Source: an uncultured Desulfobacterales bacterium (GTDB lineage Bacteria; Desulfobacterota; Desulfobulbia; Desulfobulbales; Desulfocapsaceae). From it: DNA of 64,000 nucleotides. The translations under genes and the position numbers were made by a program. The notes below the pieces were generated by a model that did no database searches, was not told the origin of the DNA, and worked only from the letters and a program-made list of their open reading frames with translations. Shown one piece after another: positions 54,696-63,995 of this stretch (within the stretch, counting starts at the first letter, position 1; every line of letters begins with the position of its first letter). Location: contig CALGIJ010000021.1 in NCBI GenBank assembly GCA_937915545.1, positions 124,001-188,000 of the forward strand, read 5' to 3'.

Positions 54696-56339
54696 ATGAT
54701 TATCGGTATTGATGTCGGTGGAACCCATGCCGACGGCGTCCTCCTCGACGGCGGCCGGCCGGTGGCCAAACACAAGGTCGGTGTCGACCGCCGCAGCCTC
54801 GGTGAAGTGATCATCCTCCTGCTGCAGCAGCTTGCGCCAGCCGACCGCTCGCGCTTGCGCCGGCTGCAGCTGAGCAGCACCCTGTGCACCAACGCCATCG
54901 TCACCAACACCCTTGACCGGGTGGGCATGCTGCTGCAAAGCGGGCCGGGCCTCAACCCCGAATTCTTCCAGGATAGCTGCCGTGCCTGGTTCCTCGACGG
55001 GGCCATCGACCACCGCGGCCAGATCCTGCGCGACCCCGACCCGGCGGCGATCACCGCCGCCGCCGCGGAAATCCGCCGCGAGGGCCTCGACTCGGTGGCC
55101 ATCGTCACCAAGTTCTCGCACCGCAACAACCGCCACGAACTGAGCATCGCCAGGCAGCTCACCGACCGCTTCGCCCACATCAGCCTCGGCCACCGCATCT
55201 CCGGTCTGCCCAACTTCCCCCGCCGCGTCTATTCCACCTGGCTCAATGCCGCCTTGATGTCGCGCTTCAACCGCTTCACCGACAGCCTGGAGATGGGCAT
55301 CCGCCACCTCGGCATCAACTGTCCCTGCTACGTGCTCAAAGCCGACGGCGGCACCATCCCCTTCGCCCGCGCCCGCGAGTTTCCCTGCGAGAGCATCCAC
55401 TCAGGCCCCTCGGCCAGCGTCATGGGCTGCCTCGCCCTGGGCGTCGACCAGGAAGACGCGGTCATCCTCGACATCGGCGGCACCACCACCGATATCGCCC
55501 TGCTGGTGGACGGCTCGCCACTGCTCGAACCCTACGGCATCGAGATCGCCGGCCGCCCCACCCTCATCCGCGCCTTGAAGAGCAGGAGCATCGGCCTGGG
55601 CGGCGACAGCCGGGTCTCTCTCGATGACAACGGCGTCTTCACCATCGGCCCGGAGCGGCAGGGCACCTCCATGGCCGAGGGTGGCAGCGCGCCTACCCCC
55701 ACCGACGCCATGGTCGTCCTCGGCAAACTGTCTCTCGGCTCGGCCCGCCAGGCGGCGGCGGCGATGCTGCGCCTCCACCCCCGGCAGGAGCCGGAGTACA
55801 CCGCCACACTGCTGCTCGACGCCTTTGTCGCCCGCATCCGCACCACCGTCGAGGAGATGATCGAGGAAGTCTTCGCCCGGCCGGTCTACACCGTCGCCGC
55901 CCTGCTGCACCGCCGCCGCATCACCCCGCGGCGGCTCATTGCCATCGGCGGCCCGGCCAAGGCCATGCAGGAGTTCATCGCCGACGGCTTCTTCCTCCCC
56001 TGCACCGTCCCCGACCACTACGAAGTCGCCAACGCCATCGGCGCCGCCCGCGCCCGCCTCACCGTCCAGGCCACCCTCTACGCCGATACCGGCGACGGCA
56101 GCCTGTCGATCCCGGAGATCTCCTCGCTGGAGAGCATCCCCTCCCGCTATACCATGGCCGACGCCGAGAAGCGTCTGCAGAAAGCTATCGCCCTCATGGT
56201 CAAGGAGATGGGCATGGCCGCCTGCCCGGACATCGACTTCCACGAGCGCCTGGAGATGAACGTCGTCCGCGGCTTCTCCGCCTCGGGCAAGATTCTCAAC
56301 CTGAAGGCCCAGATCCGCCCCGGCCTCGCCGCCATTTAG
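54696..56339 (+). CDS. Hydantoinase/oxoprolinase (HyuA-like) subunit
   Basis: 547 aa ASKHA-type ATPase domain protein. Phosphate-binding motifs IIGIDVGGTHADGVLLD at the N-terminus and ILDIGGTTTDIALL near the middle are typical of the HyuA/oxoprolinase family. It is shorter than full HyuA (about 680-700), and no HyuB partner gene is present. It is followed eight bases later by an HDAC-family amidohydrolase, so the two probably act in one pathway, perhaps on N-acylated or cyclic amide substrates; that is inference. ATG at 54696. Confidence 0.85.
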   Translation: MIIGIDVGGTHADGVLLDGGRPVAKHKVGVDRRSLGEVIILLLQQLAPADRSRLRRLQLSSTLCTNAIVTNTLDRVGMLLQSGPGLNPEFFQDSCRAWFLDGAIDHRGQILRDPDPAAITAAAAEIRREGLDSVAIVTKFSHRNNRHELSIARQLTDRFAHISLGHRISGLPNFPRRVYSTWLNAALMSRFNRFTDSLEMGIRHLGINCPCYVLKADGGTIPFARAREFPCESIHSGPSASVMGCLALGVDQEDAVILDIGGTTTDIALLVDGSPLLEPYGIEIAGRPTLIRALKSRSIGLGGDSRVSLDDNGVFTIGPERQGTSMAEGGSAPTPTDAMVVLGKLSLGSARQAAAAMLRLHPRQEPEYTATLLLDAFVARIRTTVEEMIEEVFARPVYTVAALLHRRRITPRRLIAIGGPAKAMQEFIADGFFLPCTVPDHYEVANAIGAARARLTVQATLYADTGDGSLSIPEISSLESIPSRYTMADAEKRLQKAIALMVKEMGMAACPDIDFHERLEMNVVRGFSASGKILNLKAQIRPGLAAI

Positions 56340-56347
56340 GGAGCACC

Positions 56348-57670
56348 ATGTCGATCTATATGCCGCGCGCCGCGCGCAAGACCGCCCTGATCCTCTTTCC
56401 GGCCTTCGACTGGTGCATCAGCCCTAGTCACCCCGAGCGGGAGGAGCGCCTCCTCTACACCCGCGACCAGCTCATCGAGGAGGGCCTCGAGGACGTCGCC
56501 GACATCGTCTTCCTCAACCCGGAGCTCGCCACCTTCCACGATATCAACCGCGTCCACTTCTGCGTGCCCTCGGCCGAGAAGCTGCTTACCGAGTCGCACC
56601 TCATCTCCACCGGCGGCGCCCTGCGGGCGGCGCGGGCGGTCATGGAGAAAGAAACCGAAAAGGCCTTCGCCATCGTCCGCCCCCCCGGCCACCACGCCAT
56701 GCAGACGGTCTTCGGTGACCGCGGCTTCTGCATCGTCAACATCGAGGCAATCATGGTCGAGTATCTGCGCCGCCACTACGGGGTGCGCAGGATCGCCATC
56801 GTCGACACCGACTGCCACCATGGCGACGGCACCCAGGACATCTTCTTCAACGACCCCGACACCCTGTTCATCTCCCTGCACCAGGACGGCCGCACCCTCT
56901 ACCCGGGCAGCGGCTTCCTGAGCGAGATCGGTGGACGGGCGGCGGAGGGTTGCACAGTCAACATCCCCCTGCCGCCCAACACCTGCGAGGCCGGTTTCGA
57001 CCGGGTCATGGAGCGGGTGGTGATGCCGATCCTCGACGACTTCAAGCCGGAACTGATCATCAACTCCGCCGGCCAGGACAACCACTACACCGACCCGATC
57101 ACCAACATGAACTTCACCGCCCAAGGCTACGCCAGGCTCAACCGCCTGCTCAACCCCGACATCTGCGTGCTCGAGGGCGGCTACTCCATCGAAGGCGCCC
57201 TGCCCTACACCAACCTCGGCATCATCCTCGCCATGGCCGGCATGGATTTCTCCCAGGTGCGCGAACCGGACTACAATCCCGCCAACTTCGTCCAGCCGCC
57301 GGAGATGAACGACTATATCGACAAGCTCTGCGACCGCGCCCTGGCGGTGTACACCCAGCGCCAGCAGCATCTCGAAGAGAGGAAGCAGCGGCGGGTGGTG
57401 ACCACGCAGAAGAACATTTTCTACGACACCACCGGTTTCCATGTGCAGGAACGGACCGGCTACCACCTCTGCCCGGACTGCCCCGGCTATGCCGAAGTCA
57501 ACGCCGTCGGCAAGAACCGCCGCCTGCACGGCTTCACCGTGCCGTTCAACGCCTGCCCGCGCTGCCAGAACGAGGCCAGGGACAACTTCACCCGCCAGAC
57601 CCCCGAAGCGGGCCTGCTGCTCGCCCTGCAGGACCGCCGGGCGGATATCTTCGAAACGAGGGAACCCTAG
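56348..57670 (+). CDS. Histone deacetylase/acetylpolyamine amidohydrolase family protein with zinc-ribbon tail
   Basis: 440 aa. HDAC fold with catalytic His115-His116 (RPPGHHAM), zinc ligands Asp155, His157 (VDTDCHHGDGTQ) and Asp244 (SAGQDNHYTD), and the transition-state Tyr279 (EGGYS). The catalytic set is therefore intact. The last 80 residues are an extra domain with two CxxC pairs (Cys375/Cys378 and Cys403/Cys406), a probable zinc ribbon not part of the usual enzyme. It should deacetylate N-acetyl amines; polyamines are plausible given the nearby polyamine operon, but other substrates are possible. Ribosome site GGGAGC. Confidence 0.9.
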   Translation: MSIYMPRAARKTALILFPAFDWCISPSHPEREERLLYTRDQLIEEGLEDVADIVFLNPELATFHDINRVHFCVPSAEKLLTESHLISTGGALRAARAVMEKETEKAFAIVRPPGHHAMQTVFGDRGFCIVNIEAIMVEYLRRHYGVRRIAIVDTDCHHGDGTQDIFFNDPDTLFISLHQDGRTLYPGSGFLSEIGGRAAEGCTVNIPLPPNTCEAGFDRVMERVVMPILDDFKPELIINSAGQDNHYTDPITNMNFTAQGYARLNRLLNPDICVLEGGYSIEGALPYTNLGIILAMAGMDFSQVREPDYNPANFVQPPEMNDYIDKLCDRALAVYTQRQQHLEERKQRRVVTTQKNIFYDTTGFHVQERTGYHLCPDCPGYAEVNAVGKNRRLHGFTVPFNACPRCQNEARDNFTRQTPEAGLLLALQDRRADIFETREP

Positions 57671-57708
57671 GCCCGGGAGAAGCCCCGGAAAAGGCCGGGG
57701 CCCGGGCC
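57670..57708. terminator. Complex GC-rich hairpin between convergent genes
   Basis: Outer arms GGCCCGGG and CCCGGGCC enclose an inner stem GCCCCGG/CCGGGGC with an AAAAGG loop. It starts at the last base of the HDAC-family stop codon. Likely terminator for both flanking genes. Confidence 0.6.
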
Positions 57709-57720
57709 AGGAGCTGACGT

Positions 57721-58143
57721 TCAGACCGGCAGGCCGATAGCCCGCATCTCGCCGATGAGGCGGTCCTTTTCGATGGGCTTGACGATATAGGAAGTGGCCC
57801 CGCCTTTGGAGTAGGCCTTGACCACTGTCTTGACGTCGTCGAGGGCGGAGATCATGATCACTTTGACCTCCTCGGAGCCGATGATGCCGAGGGACAGCTC
57901 GATCTCGCGGATCTTGATCAGGGCGGCGTTGCCGTCCATCACCGGCATCATGATGTCCATGCAGATCAGATCGTAGGGGTGGTTCTGCCGCCAGGCGACG
58001 CGAAAGGCCTGCACCGCCTCCTCGCCATTGACGGCGATATCGACGACGCCGTAGGGCTCGAGGATATCGCGCAGGATCTGCCGCACCATAAAATCATCCT
58101 CGACGATGAGAATCTTCAGATTCCCCTGTTGTTCCTGTGTCAT
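57721..58143 (-). CDS. CheY-like response regulator
   Basis: 140 aa. Receiver with ILIVEDDFMVRQIL, phospho-Asp in LICMDIMMPVMDG, Ser in VIMISALDD and Lys in YIVKPIEKD. No output domain. Located 50 bp after the hybrid kinase gene on the same strand; probably its receiver or a second branch of the relay. Ribosome site GAGGAGGGCG. Confidence 0.93.
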   Translation of the reverse strand: MTQEQQGNLKILIVEDDFMVRQILRDILEPYGVVDIAVNGEEAVQAFRVAWRQNHPYDLICMDIMMPVMDGNAALIKIREIELSLGIIGSEEVKVIMISALDDVKTVVKAYSKGGATSYIVKPIEKDRLIGEMRAIGLPV

Positions 58144-58193
58144 TTCGCCCTCCTCAGCGATACATGCGATAATATTTCATCATATTGCGGCAA

Positions 58194-60332
58194 TCAGCCG
58201 CCGGCGGCGCACCTCTCGCCGCCGAGAAGTCGCCGCAGGGCGGGCTCCTCACCAAGTCGCCGACACTCCTCGTCGATGATGGCCATCTGCCGCACCAGCT
58301 CTTCGCCGCCGCGCTGCTTGCGCATCATCGTCAACAGACTGAAGAGCTCGTCAGCAAACAGCGTGGCGCCGATTTCCAGCGCCTTCTCCTTGAGGCTGTG
58401 CACCTCGTGCTCGGCCTGCTGCATCTCCACTTCATCGTCGAAAAGACGACGCAGACGCCCCAAGGCCACCGGGGTCTCGGCAAGGAAGCGCCGCAGACGT
58501 TCGCCAAGCAAGACCTCGTTGCCTTCAGCGCGGGCCAGGGCGTCGCCTTCGGCAAAACGTTCCTCGATAAGGCGCGCCCCGGGGGGAAGGGAGCGCGGCC
58601 GGCTCTTCGCCTGCTGGAGCTGGCGTCGCCTGGCGGCGATATACTGCCCGGCCTTGCCCATGAACTCCTTGACGGCGAAAGGCTTGGCAAGAAAGTCGTC
58701 CATGCCGGCCGCCAGGCAGCGCTGCTTTTCACCCTCGGTGGCCATGCCGGTCAGGGCGATCACCGGCAGGCGCTGCTCTGCCGCCAGGCCAGCCCCATCC
58801 TCCTGCTGACGCAGCCGCCGCACTACCTCGTAGCCATCCATGCCGGGCAGCTTGAGGTCGAGGAGCATGAGGTCGAAGCTGCGCTTGGCCACCTCGTCGA
58901 GAGCACTGGCACCGTCGGCGACATTGACCACGGCATAGCCGCCATGCTCGAGGATCTCGCGAATCACCCACTGATTGGTGCGGTCATCCTCGACGACGAG
59001 CACGGTGCCGGCACCGTCGGCCGGATGCGCGGCCACCGCCGGCGCTTCTTCCTCCACCCCGAGCTCGCCGGGGGCCAGCTCGAAACGGCAGGTGAAATGG
59101 AAGACGCTGCCCTTGCCGGGACGGCTCTCGACCCAGATGCGCCCGCCCATCATCGCCACCAGCCTGCTGCAGATGTTGAGACCGAGGCCGACGCCACCGA
59201 ATTTCCTGGTGGTCGAACTGTCCGCCTGGGTAAAGGCCTGGAAAATGATGGCGACCTTGTCCTCCTCGATACCGATACCGGTGTCACGCACCGAAAACTG
59301 CAGGGTCACCCCGCCCTGCTCCTCCTCACCCGGCGCGCTGCACTGACGGCAGCTCATCACCACCTCGCCGTATTGGGTGAACTTGATGGCGTTGGAGACC
59401 AGGTTGAGGAGGATCTGGCGCAGGCGGTTGGGGTCGCCGACCACCGCCGGCGGCACATCGTCGGCGATGACGCTGTGCAGCCTGATGCCCTTTTCCTCGG
59501 CCTGGAAATGCTGCAGGTCGAAAATCGAGGTGACGATCCCCGCTGGACGGAAGGTCAAGCGCTCGAGATTGAGCTTGCCGGCCTCGATCTTGGAGAGGTC
59601 GAGGATGTCGCTGAGCAGGTTGTGCATGACCACCGTCGAGACCCGCGCCATCTCCAGGTAGGCCTTCTGCTTCGGCGTCAGCTCGGTCTCCAGCACCAGG
59701 TTGAGCAGGCCGATGGCGCTGGTCATCGGCGTGCGGATCTCGTGGCTCATGTTGGCGAGGAACTCGCTCTTGGCGCGGTTGGCGTTCTCCGCCTGAACCT
59801 TGGCCTCGCGCAGCGACCGCTCGAGGACGCGCCGCTCGTCGATCTCCTTCTGCAGGCGGCTGTTGGCCTCGCTGAGCGCGGCGGTGCGCTTCTCCACCAG
59901 TTCCTCGAGCTGGTCGCGGTACTCCTCGAGCTGACGCTGCTTGGTCTCCACTTCGAGGAGCAGGCGGCGCTTTTCCAGGCCCTTTTCGATGGTGATGCCC
60001 AACTCGGCGAAATCGATGGGCTTCTGCAGATAATTGAAGGCGCCGACGCCCATGGCGTGAATGGCGGTGCTGATGTCGCTGTAGCCGGTGACAACGATGC
60101 TCTGCAGCAGGGGCTGCAGGTGGCGGGCGCGGCTGATGATCTCGCAGCCGTCCATACCGGGCATCTGGAAGTCGGTGACCAGCACATCGATGGGATGGGC
60201 GGCGAGAATCGCCAGGGCCTCCTCGCCGCCGGCGGCGGATTGCACCGCATAGCCCATGCGCTGCAGACGGCGCGTGTAGAGCTCGCGCTGGTTCGCTTCG
60301 TCGTCAACGACGAGCAGATTGGCCTTGGTCAT
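58194..60332 (-). CDS. Cytoplasmic hybrid histidine kinase with two receivers and HPt domain
   Basis: 712 aa with no membrane segment. Order: N-terminal receiver (about 5-120, [11 protein letters not shown]), coiled coil (about 125-190), HisKA ([19 protein letters not shown]), HATPase ([28 protein letters not shown]), second receiver ([13 protein letters not shown]), and a C-terminal HPt domain with phospho-His in [16 protein letters not shown] full internal four-step relay is thus possible, with input through the N-terminal receiver instead of a ligand domain. ATG at 60332 after GGAAGGGAG. Operon with the response regulator at 57721. Confidence 0.95.
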   Translation of the reverse strand: MTKANLLVVDDEANQRELYTRRLQRMGYAVQSAAGGEEALAILAAHPIDVLVTDFQMPGMDGCEIISRARHLQPLLQSIVVTGYSDISTAIHAMGVGAFNYLQKPIDFAELGITIEKGLEKRRLLLEVETKQRQLEEYRDQLEELVEKRTAALSEANSRLQKEIDERRVLERSLREAKVQAENANRAKSEFLANMSHEIRTPMTSAIGLLNLVLETELTPKQKAYLEMARVSTVVMHNLLSDILDLSKIEAGKLNLERLTFRPAGIVTSIFDLQHFQAEEKGIRLHSVIADDVPPAVVGDPNRLRQILLNLVSNAIKFTQYGEVVMSCRQCSAPGEEEQGGVTLQFSVRDTGIGIEEDKVAIIFQAFTQADSSTTRKFGGVGLGLNICSRLVAMMGGRIWVESRPGKGSVFHFTCRFELAPGELGVEEEAPAVAAHPADGAGTVLVVEDDRTNQWVIREILEHGGYAVVNVADGASALDEVAKRSFDLMLLDLKLPGMDGYEVVRRLRQQEDGAGLAAEQRLPVIALTGMATEGEKQRCLAAGMDDFLAKPFAVKEFMGKAGQYIAARRRQLQQAKSRPRSLPPGARLIEERFAEGDALARAEGNEVLLGERLRRFLAETPVALGRLRRLFDDEVEMQQAEHEVHSLKEKALEIGATLFADELFSLLTMMRKQRGGEELVRQMAIIDEECRRLGEEPALRRLLGGERCAAGG

Positions 60333-60439
60333 GCTCTTCTCCCTTCCGCCACGGCAGGCGGTCTACCCCCCACCGGGGGGCGACTGCCCCGTGCTCCGGC
60401 GACCCATTGCACAATGATGCGCCGAAAGCACCGCCCCTG

Positions 60440-61261
60440 TCAAGGACGCGTTGGCATTTTCAGGAGCGGCATCACGCCTGCGGGGGCGACGGGGGCCTTG
60501 GCCGCGGGGGGACGGTAGCTTTCGAGGAGACTGCACAGGCCGACGAGCGCCTCGCTCTCTTCGTGGAGGGCCCGGCCGTAGAGGCTGTCCTGGAATATGG
60601 CCTCACTGCGCCCCAGGGTGGCGACGATGCCTTTGCCGTCGAGGGCGGCGGTCATCGCTGCAAGCAGCGGCGGTTCAACCTTATTGAGTACAGAGAAGGT
60701 CTCGAGCCCTGCCTCAGCGGCCAGGCGGGTGATCCTCCCGGCCATAGCCAGCGATTCGTAGCTCGGGTCGACCACCGCCAGAACGAGGTCGCAGTGCGCG
60801 TCGATGCGCCGCCCGAAGTGTTCCAGCCCCGCCTCGGCATCGAGCAGCACCACCTCGTCCCTGCCCTCCTTGAGCCGTGAGAGAATGGTCTTGGAGATCG
60901 AACCCACCAGGCAGGCGCAGCCCTCGCCATAGGTATCGATCTTGCCGACCACGAGGAGCTTGACGCCACCGGCCTCGGCGAGGCAGGAAGGCGGCAGCCC
61001 GGCGATGGTCAAGGGGTCGGCGAGCAGGGCCTCGGCGGCGGGGAAGGCCGGCTGCAGCTGCTGCTTCGCCCCGGGGCGCCCGCCCATGGCCTCCATCACC
61101 ACCTCCGGCAGAGGGGCGCCGAGCAGTCGGTGCAGACAGAGGTTGGACTCGTCGGCGTCGACCACCAGCACCGTCTTGCCACGTTTTGCCAGAGCCTTGG
61201 CGAGAAGCACGGTCACCGTGCTCTTGCCGCTGCCGCCCTTGCCACAGATCATCACCTTCAT
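60440..61261 (-). CDS. CooC-like nickel-insertion/maturation ATPase
   Basis: 273 aa MinD/ParA-family P-loop ATPase. The deviant Walker A GKGGSGKST (7-15), VLVVDADESN, and the metal-binding CxC pair Cys115/Cys117 (GEGCACLVGS) match CooC, the nickel-insertion ATPase of carbon monoxide dehydrogenase. There is no CODH or cooS gene in the window, so the client is unknown. ATG at 61261 after AGAGGG; an earlier frame adds eight residues without a ribosome site. Transcribed in the same direction as the hybrid kinase 107 bp downstream. Confidence 0.88.
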   Translation of the reverse strand: MKVMICGKGGSGKSTVTVLLAKALAKRGKTVLVVDADESNLCLHRLLGAPLPEVVMEAMGGRPGAKQQLQPAFPAAEALLADPLTIAGLPPSCLAEAGGVKLLVVGKIDTYGEGCACLVGSISKTILSRLKEGRDEVVLLDAEAGLEHFGRRIDAHCDLVLAVVDPSYESLAMAGRITRLAAEAGLETFSVLNKVEPPLLAAMTAALDGKGIVATLGRSEAIFQDSLYGRALHEESEALVGLCSLLESYRPPAAKAPVAPAGVMPLLKMPTRP

Positions 61262-61749
61262 CGCCCTCTTCCCTCCAGAACGCAAATCTCATCCTGTCTT
61301 TTCGACCTGGCCCATGGCCTGGCCGCCGAACCCGTTTCGGCGCCAGGCCTATCGCCCGCGCCGCCTTCAACCTATCCCGCCGATACCCGGGGGACAACCC
61401 CTTTCTTCGCCTGGCGGCGTTTCCCAGAGCGGCGAGCGCGTGGAGGAGCCGGCCTGGCTTTCCCCAGGCCGGGCATGTTGTGCATTTTGCCCAGAGAAAA
61501 CACAACAAACACCGTCTTTCACGACAATGGATCAATCTTCCCCATCTCGGGCATTGCAAATTTTCATCTGGACACTACTATGACTTAGTAGTATAAAGTG
61601 GCGGTGCCCCTCTATCACTTGGTGGCACCGCAAAAATCTTGCATTGTCCTTGATTGTGCAAGTTCAGCGAACATATTGAGCATCGACGCCTGGCCACACA
61701 AGTGAACAGCGAGGCCGCCCCGATACTGACCAACGCGAGAATGACGACG
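61262..61749. promoter_or_regulatory. 488-bp divergent regulatory region with several inverted repeats
   Basis: No gene. Inverted repeats: CCGGCCTGG/CCAGGCCGG (61449-61472), TGTTGTG/CACAACA (61476-61507), ACTACT/AGTAGT (61574-61592), GCGGTGCC/GGCACCGC (61601-61631) and CTTGCA/TGCAAG near 61639-61661. The last three sit within 180 bp of the DUF1641 start, suggesting operators or leader RNA structure for the DUF1641-SQR operon. Confidence 0.45.
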
Positions 61750-62664
61750 ATGGACGACGCCCTGATCCTCAGCAAACTTGAAGCCCTCACCGAAGAAATC
61801 CGCCTCCTCAAAGGAGAAATCGCCGAGCTCCGCCAAGGGGCTGCAGCCGCGGGCGGCATGGCGCGGCCACGCGTCGAGGACTGTTTCTCTGCCGACGACC
61901 TGGCACAACGGGAAGAGGATTTCGCCCATTTCCAGCGCAGCCTGGTGCTCAACGCGCAGACCCTCAACTCGCTCATGACCACCGCCAAGGGGGCCATGGA
62001 ACTGAAGGACGAGATCGAGCCCCTCGCCAAGATCCTCCTTCCCAAGGTCATCGAGATGATGGGCGAACTGGAGGGACAGTACCACCCCGAAGACATCGCC
62101 GCCCTGGTGCGCAACACCCTCACCAATCTGCACCACTTCAATACCGCCATCATCATGCTCAAGGCGGGCATGGAGCTCAAAGACGAGATCGAGCCGCTGG
62201 CCAAGCTGGTCTACCCGCGTATGATCGAGCTCTTCCATGATCTGGAAGGCCAGTACAACCTCGACGACGTCACCGCCCTGCTGCGTAACACCCTCGGCAG
62301 CCTGAATCACTTCAATACCGCCATCACCATGCTCAGGGCGGGGATGGAACTGAAAGACGAGATCGAGCCGCTGGCCAAGCTGACCCTGCCGAAGATCATC
62401 GAGACCTTCAACGAACTCGACGGCACGCTGCGCGTCGCCGGGGCCGGCTTGCAGGCTGCCAAGAGCTGCGCCCCTTCGCCGGCCCAGGCCGAGGCGATGA
62501 TCCGCGTCATCGCCGACCTCGATCTGAGCAATGTTCCCAGAGTCGGCCCCCTCGGCGCGGTGAAGAAACTGTACGACCCCAACGTCCAGGAAGCCCTGGG
62601 CCTTGGTTTCGCGCTGATCGAGGCGCTGGGCGCCCTGCTCCGCGCCTGGCGGGACGGCAGATAG
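61750..62664 (+). CDS. DUF1641 family protein with three tandem repeat units
   Basis: 304 aa. A coiled-coil N-terminus (ILSKLEALTEEIRLLKGEIA) is followed by a 58-residue unit repeated in tandem: each starts MELKDEIEPLAK (DNA positions 61996, 62170 and 62344, period 174 bp). The third unit diverges after the first 25 residues. The C-terminal part (LGAVKKLYDPNVQEALGLGFALIEALGALLRAW) is typical of DUF1641. The family commonly sits next to sulfide:quinone oxidoreductases, as here, and may anchor or regulate them. No cysteines in the repeats. ATG at 61750 chosen; ATG at 61741 is an alternative. Confidence 0.85.
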   Translation: MDDALILSKLEALTEEIRLLKGEIAELRQGAAAAGGMARPRVEDCFSADDLAQREEDFAHFQRSLVLNAQTLNSLMTTAKGAMELKDEIEPLAKILLPKVIEMMGELEGQYHPEDIAALVRNTLTNLHHFNTAIIMLKAGMELKDEIEPLAKLVYPRMIELFHDLEGQYNLDDVTALLRNTLGSLNHFNTAITMLRAGMELKDEIEPLAKLTLPKIIETFNELDGTLRVAGAGLQAAKSCAPSPAQAEAMIRVIADLDLSNVPRVGPLGAVKKLYDPNVQEALGLGFALIEALGALLRAWRDGR

Positions 62665-62753
62665 CCTGCCGCCCCGCAGTGTTTTGAGCATACCATCGGC
62701 CTGACAGAACCGGCAGGCGAATCGACAATATTTGACAGGAGGGAGAAGACACC

Positions 62754-63995
62754 ATGAAAAAGCTTGTCATCCTCGGCGCCGGCTGCGGCGGGACGATGAT
62801 GGCCAACAAGATGAGGAAGCACCTTGATCGTAATGAGTGGAACATCACCATCATCGACAAGGACAATATCCACGACTATCAGCCGGGATATCTCTTCGTG
62901 CCCTTCGGCATCAACACCGAGAGGGAGATCCGCAAGACCAAGAGAGAGTTCCTCAAGCCTGGTATCGACTTCGTCATCTCCGAGCTGGTCAACGTCGACT
63001 GGGACAAACAGCAGGTCACCACCGCTACCCGGGGCACCTTTTCCTACGATATCCTCATTATGTCCACCGGCTGCGACGTGCGCCCGGAGGAGGTTGAGGG
63101 ACTCGGCGAAACCTGGGGCAAGGACGTCTACGGCTACTACCGCTTCGACCACTGCGTCGACCTCAAGAAGGCCCTGGCCAGCTTCGAAGGCGGCAAACTG
63201 GTGGTGAACATCGCCGAAATGCCGATCAAGTGCCCGGTGGCGCCACTCGAATTCGCTTTCCTCGCCGACTGGTACTTCCATACCCGCGGCATCCGCGACA
63301 AGGTGGAGATCGAGTTCGTCACGCCCCTCACCGGGGCCTTCACCAAGCCGGTGGCCACCGCCGTGCTCACCTCCGCCTGCGAGCAGAAGAACATCAAGAT
63401 CACCCCCAACTTCGCCCTCGGCTCCGTCGACGGCGAGCGCAAGGTGATCGCCTCTTATGACGGCACCGAAGTCGACTATGACATGCTGGTGTCGATTCCG
63501 CCCAACTTCGGTTCCCAGGTGATGATCGACTCAGGCATCTCCGACCCCATGGGCTACATCCCGGTGGACAAACACACCCTGCAGCCCAAGGACCGCCCCA
63601 ACGTCTGGGTGCTCGGCGACGGCACCAACGTGCCGACCTCCAAGGCCGGAGCGGTGGCGCATTTCCAGGCCGATATCCTCGAAGAGAACATCATGGCCTA
63701 TATCAACGGGGAGGCGCAACACGCGAGATCGGATGGCCATGCCCTCTGATTCATCGAATCAGGCTTCGGGAAAGCCTACGTCATCGACTTCAACTACGAC
63801 ATCGAGCCGGTCGTCGGGAAATACCCCTTCCCCACCCTCGGCCCCATGGGCCTGCTCGAGGACACCGAGATGAACCATATCTCCAAGCTCCTCTTCAAAT
63901 GGGCCTACTTCAACCTGCTGCTCAGCGGCACCTGGCTCGGCCCGCCGGCAATGCAGAAGGCCGGCAAGCGCCTGAGCATGATCAAGAAAAAATAG
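62754..63995 (+). CDS. SQR-like FAD oxidoreductase with in-frame TGA (candidate selenoprotein)
   Basis: 413 residues if the TGA at 63747-63749 is read through as selenocysteine 332; otherwise 331. Type II NADH dehydrogenase/SQR fold: FAD motif VILGAGCGGTMMANK, the conserved redox Cys160 in MPIKCPVAPLEF, and the second FAD segment VWVLGDGTNVPTSKAGAVAHFQ. The frame then reads SDGHAL-TGA-FIESGFGKAYVIDFNY and continues 81 codons through the normal C-terminus, with LLFKWAYFNLLLSG, to TAG at 63995. From memory, relatives have Cys (GHANC) at the TGA position, the partner of Cys160 in sulfide oxidation. A nonsense mutation is the alternative. ATG at 62754 after GGAGGG. Downstream of DUF1641. Confidence 0.8.
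63747..63777 (+). promoter_or_regulatory. SECIS-like RNA hairpin following the in-frame TGA
   Basis: The stem AGGCTT (63761-63766) pairs with AAGCCT (63772-63777) around the loop CGGGA, which starts 17 bases after the TGA. This fits the bacterial SECIS rules (loop 16-37 nt downstream, short upper stem, G among the first two loop bases). A second small hairpin, TGATTC-ATC-GAATCA (63747-63761), contains the TGA itself and shares its last base with the main stem. Confidence 0.55.

Noticed and set aside
63747..63749. Frameshift as explanation of the broken SQR gene
   Set aside because: The codons after the TGA are in the same frame as those before it, so no indel is needed. A nonsense mutation remains possible.
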